Assembly: GCA_916610825.1 (NCBI GenBank)
Contig: OU744446.1
Coordinates: 18,569,131-18,633,130 of the forward strand
Source: Haliclystus octoradiatus
Lineage: Eukaryota; Cnidaria; Staurozoa; Stauromedusae; Haliclystidae
Direction: 5' to 3'
Length of the DNA: 64,000 nt
Below the pieces are notes generated by a model that was not told the DNA's origin, searched no databases, and worked only from the letters and a program-made list of their open reading frames with translations. Positions 62,814-64,000 of this stretch are shown one piece after another (the stretch's first letter is position 1; the number at the start of each line of letters is the position of its first letter). The translations under genes were made by a program, and so were the position numbers.

Positions 62814-64000
62814 TCAAGTATATACATGACTTAATGAAGCGTTTCTATTGTTTAAATATATTTATTGCATTCTATTGTATTATCGATGCTATTGTTAAAT
62901 ATCTACTTGTTATTCTTATAGTTTCTTAAATAATATTTGTTCTCGTGTCGGCACTTAGAAATGAGTTCCGATTTAAGTAATGGATCTTACAAACCTTACA
63001 GAAAACCAAACAACCATCCGTCCTACATTAACGCAGAATCTAATCATCCCCGGAGCATTATCAAGCAGATACCAATAGCAGTAAGTCAAAGAATCTCCGA
63101 TCTATCCATCAATCAGGATGTCTTCGATAACTGTAAAGGCCCATACGTATCTGCATTGAAATCCAGTGGGCATAACCCTGAGTTCACCTACAAGCAACGC
63201 ATTCCTTCAACAACGCCGGCCATTAACAGAAAAATGAATATAATCTGGTTTAACCCGCCGTTCAGCCAAAATGTGGATACCAACATTGCAAAGAAATTTT
63301 TAGCGATGATTGACAAACACTTTCCGAAGGCCCATAGACTCCACAAAATTTTTAATAGAAACAATGTCAAGGTATCCTACAGCTGTATGGCTAATGTCGA
63401 AACTATAATTAGAAGCCATAACAATAAAGTCCTAAGTGACAATAGCAGCACTAAATCTAAAAAGACTTGCAACTGCCGCAACAAAGACAATTGCCCATTG
63501 GACAAAAAATGCCTATCCTCAAGTCTCGTTTACAAAGCCAACGTCACAACGGCACATGACAGCGTAGGCAAAAACTACATCAGTTTGACGGAAGGCACTT
63601 TCAAGCAGCGCGCAGCCCAACATAAGATGTCCTTCAAAACAAAGAAATATGCAAACAGCACAGAATTATCCAAACACATGTGGAAGCTCAAAGAGAAGCA
63701 TATCAATTACAGCATAAAATGGTCAATACTTGCCACAGTGGCTGCCTATAGTAACAAAACTAAAAAATGTAACCTATGCCTAACGGAGAAATTCCATATA
63801 ATTTATTATAAACATGACAATTTACCAAATAAAAGAACGGAACTCATTTCTAAGTGCCGACACGAGAACAAATATTATTTAAGAAACTATATAAGAATAA
63901 CAAGTAGATATTTAACAATAGCATCGATAATACAATAGAATGTAATAAATATATTTAAACATTAGAAACGCTTCATTAAGTCATGTATATACTTGAGCAC
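62814..64000 (+). mobile_element. Penelope-like element with inverted 3' end (runs off the window)
   Basis: The segment 62814-62966 is the inverted copy of 63838-64000 over its whole visible length. Between them is a plus-strand frame with the C-terminal part of a Penelope-like protein. The left arm, read on the minus strand, carries the element's 3' end including the hammerhead at 62743-62782. The right end lies beyond 64000. Confidence 0.88.
62937..63938 (+). CDS. Penelope-like protein, C-terminal part with GIY-YIG endonuclease
   Basis: A frame of 333 codons without stops is a 5'-truncated Penelope-like polyprotein. Its first residues come from the inverted arm, so the ATG is not a true start. 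Known landmarks in order: NRKMNIIWFNPPFSQNVDTN, HRLHKIFNRNNVKVSYSCM, the Cys motif CNCRNKDNCPLDKKC, then the nuclease YKANVTTAH and YISLTEGTFKQRAAQH, then KKCNLCLTEKF and ELISKCRHENKYYL. The second nuclease motif reads YIS where YIG is usual, which may disable cutting. The reverse transcriptase part is missing. Confidence 0.85.
   Translation: MFSCRHLEMSSDLSNGSYKPYRKPNNHPSYINAESNHPRSIIKQIPIAVSQRISDLSINQDVFDNCKGPYVSALKSSGHNPEFTYKQRIPSTTPAINRKMNIIWFNPPFSQNVDTNIAKKFLAMIDKHFPKAHRLHKIFNRNNVKVSYSCMANVETIIRSHNNKVLSDNSSTKSKKTCNCRNKDNCPLDKKCLSSSLVYKANVTTAHDSVGKNYISLTEGTFKQRAAQHKMSFKTKKYANSTELSKHMWKLKEKHINYSIKWSILATVAAYSNKTKKCNLCLTEKFHIIYYKHDNLPNKRTELISKCRHENKYYLRNYIRITSRYLTIASIIQ

Noticed and set aside
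60350..64000. Further F-type lectin exon after exon 24
   Set aside because: No frame with WWQ or RxDCC motifs is present before the window ends.

Overview
The window is animal nuclear DNA: AT-rich, mostly introns and mobile elements, with GT..AG introns throughout. Sugar-binding domains (SUEL/rhamnose-binding and F-type lectin), thrombospondin type 1 repeats, Penelope-like elements with hammerhead-type motifs, BEL/Pao and Gypsy LTR elements, and a tRNA-derived SINE suggest a marine invertebrate. A tunicate or a cnidarian would fit; I cannot name the species.

Region 1 (1-13.2 kb) is a nest of transposons. A decayed LINE reverse transcriptase lies at both ends (about 120-996 and 12760-13080). 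It is interrupted by an element with sub-repeated inverted arms (about 997-12752). That element holds a broken minus-strand Gypsy element (1188-5442, 164-bp LTRs, GTTTA target duplication) and a young minus-strand BEL/Pao element (6009-12314, 694-bp LTRs, AATAC target duplication). The BEL reading frame of 1601 codons is unbroken but lacks the reverse transcriptase catalytic core.

Region 2 (13.2-18.4 kb) holds no gene I can recognise, only a hairpin repeat, SINE fragments and a possible promoter.

Region 3 (18.4-60.35 kb, probably running on past the window) is one plus-strand gene. I could assemble 24 exons by eye; every splice junction has AG/GT borders and all reading phases agree, giving at least 1550 residues. 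Order: signal peptide, WSC/PAN-like Cys domain, two TSP1, two SUEL lectin domains, an unrecognised six-cysteine domain (here domain X), SUEL, F-type lectin, X, SUEL, SUEL, F-type lectin, SUEL, joined by tiny linker exons. The product should be secreted or extracellular and bind glycans through many domains, as in adhesion or innate recognition. Its introns carry a SWIM/YqaJ remnant, four Penelope-like fragments in or near the locus, a second BEL/Pao element (24124-30377), LINE fragments, a THAP remnant, a 1.1-kb ATT microsatellite, a MITE and SINEs.

Region 4 (60.35-64 kb) has palindromes made of Penelope-like element ends with hammerhead ribozyme motifs, and a Penelope-like C-terminal reading frame (62937-63938) flanked by its own inverted end.
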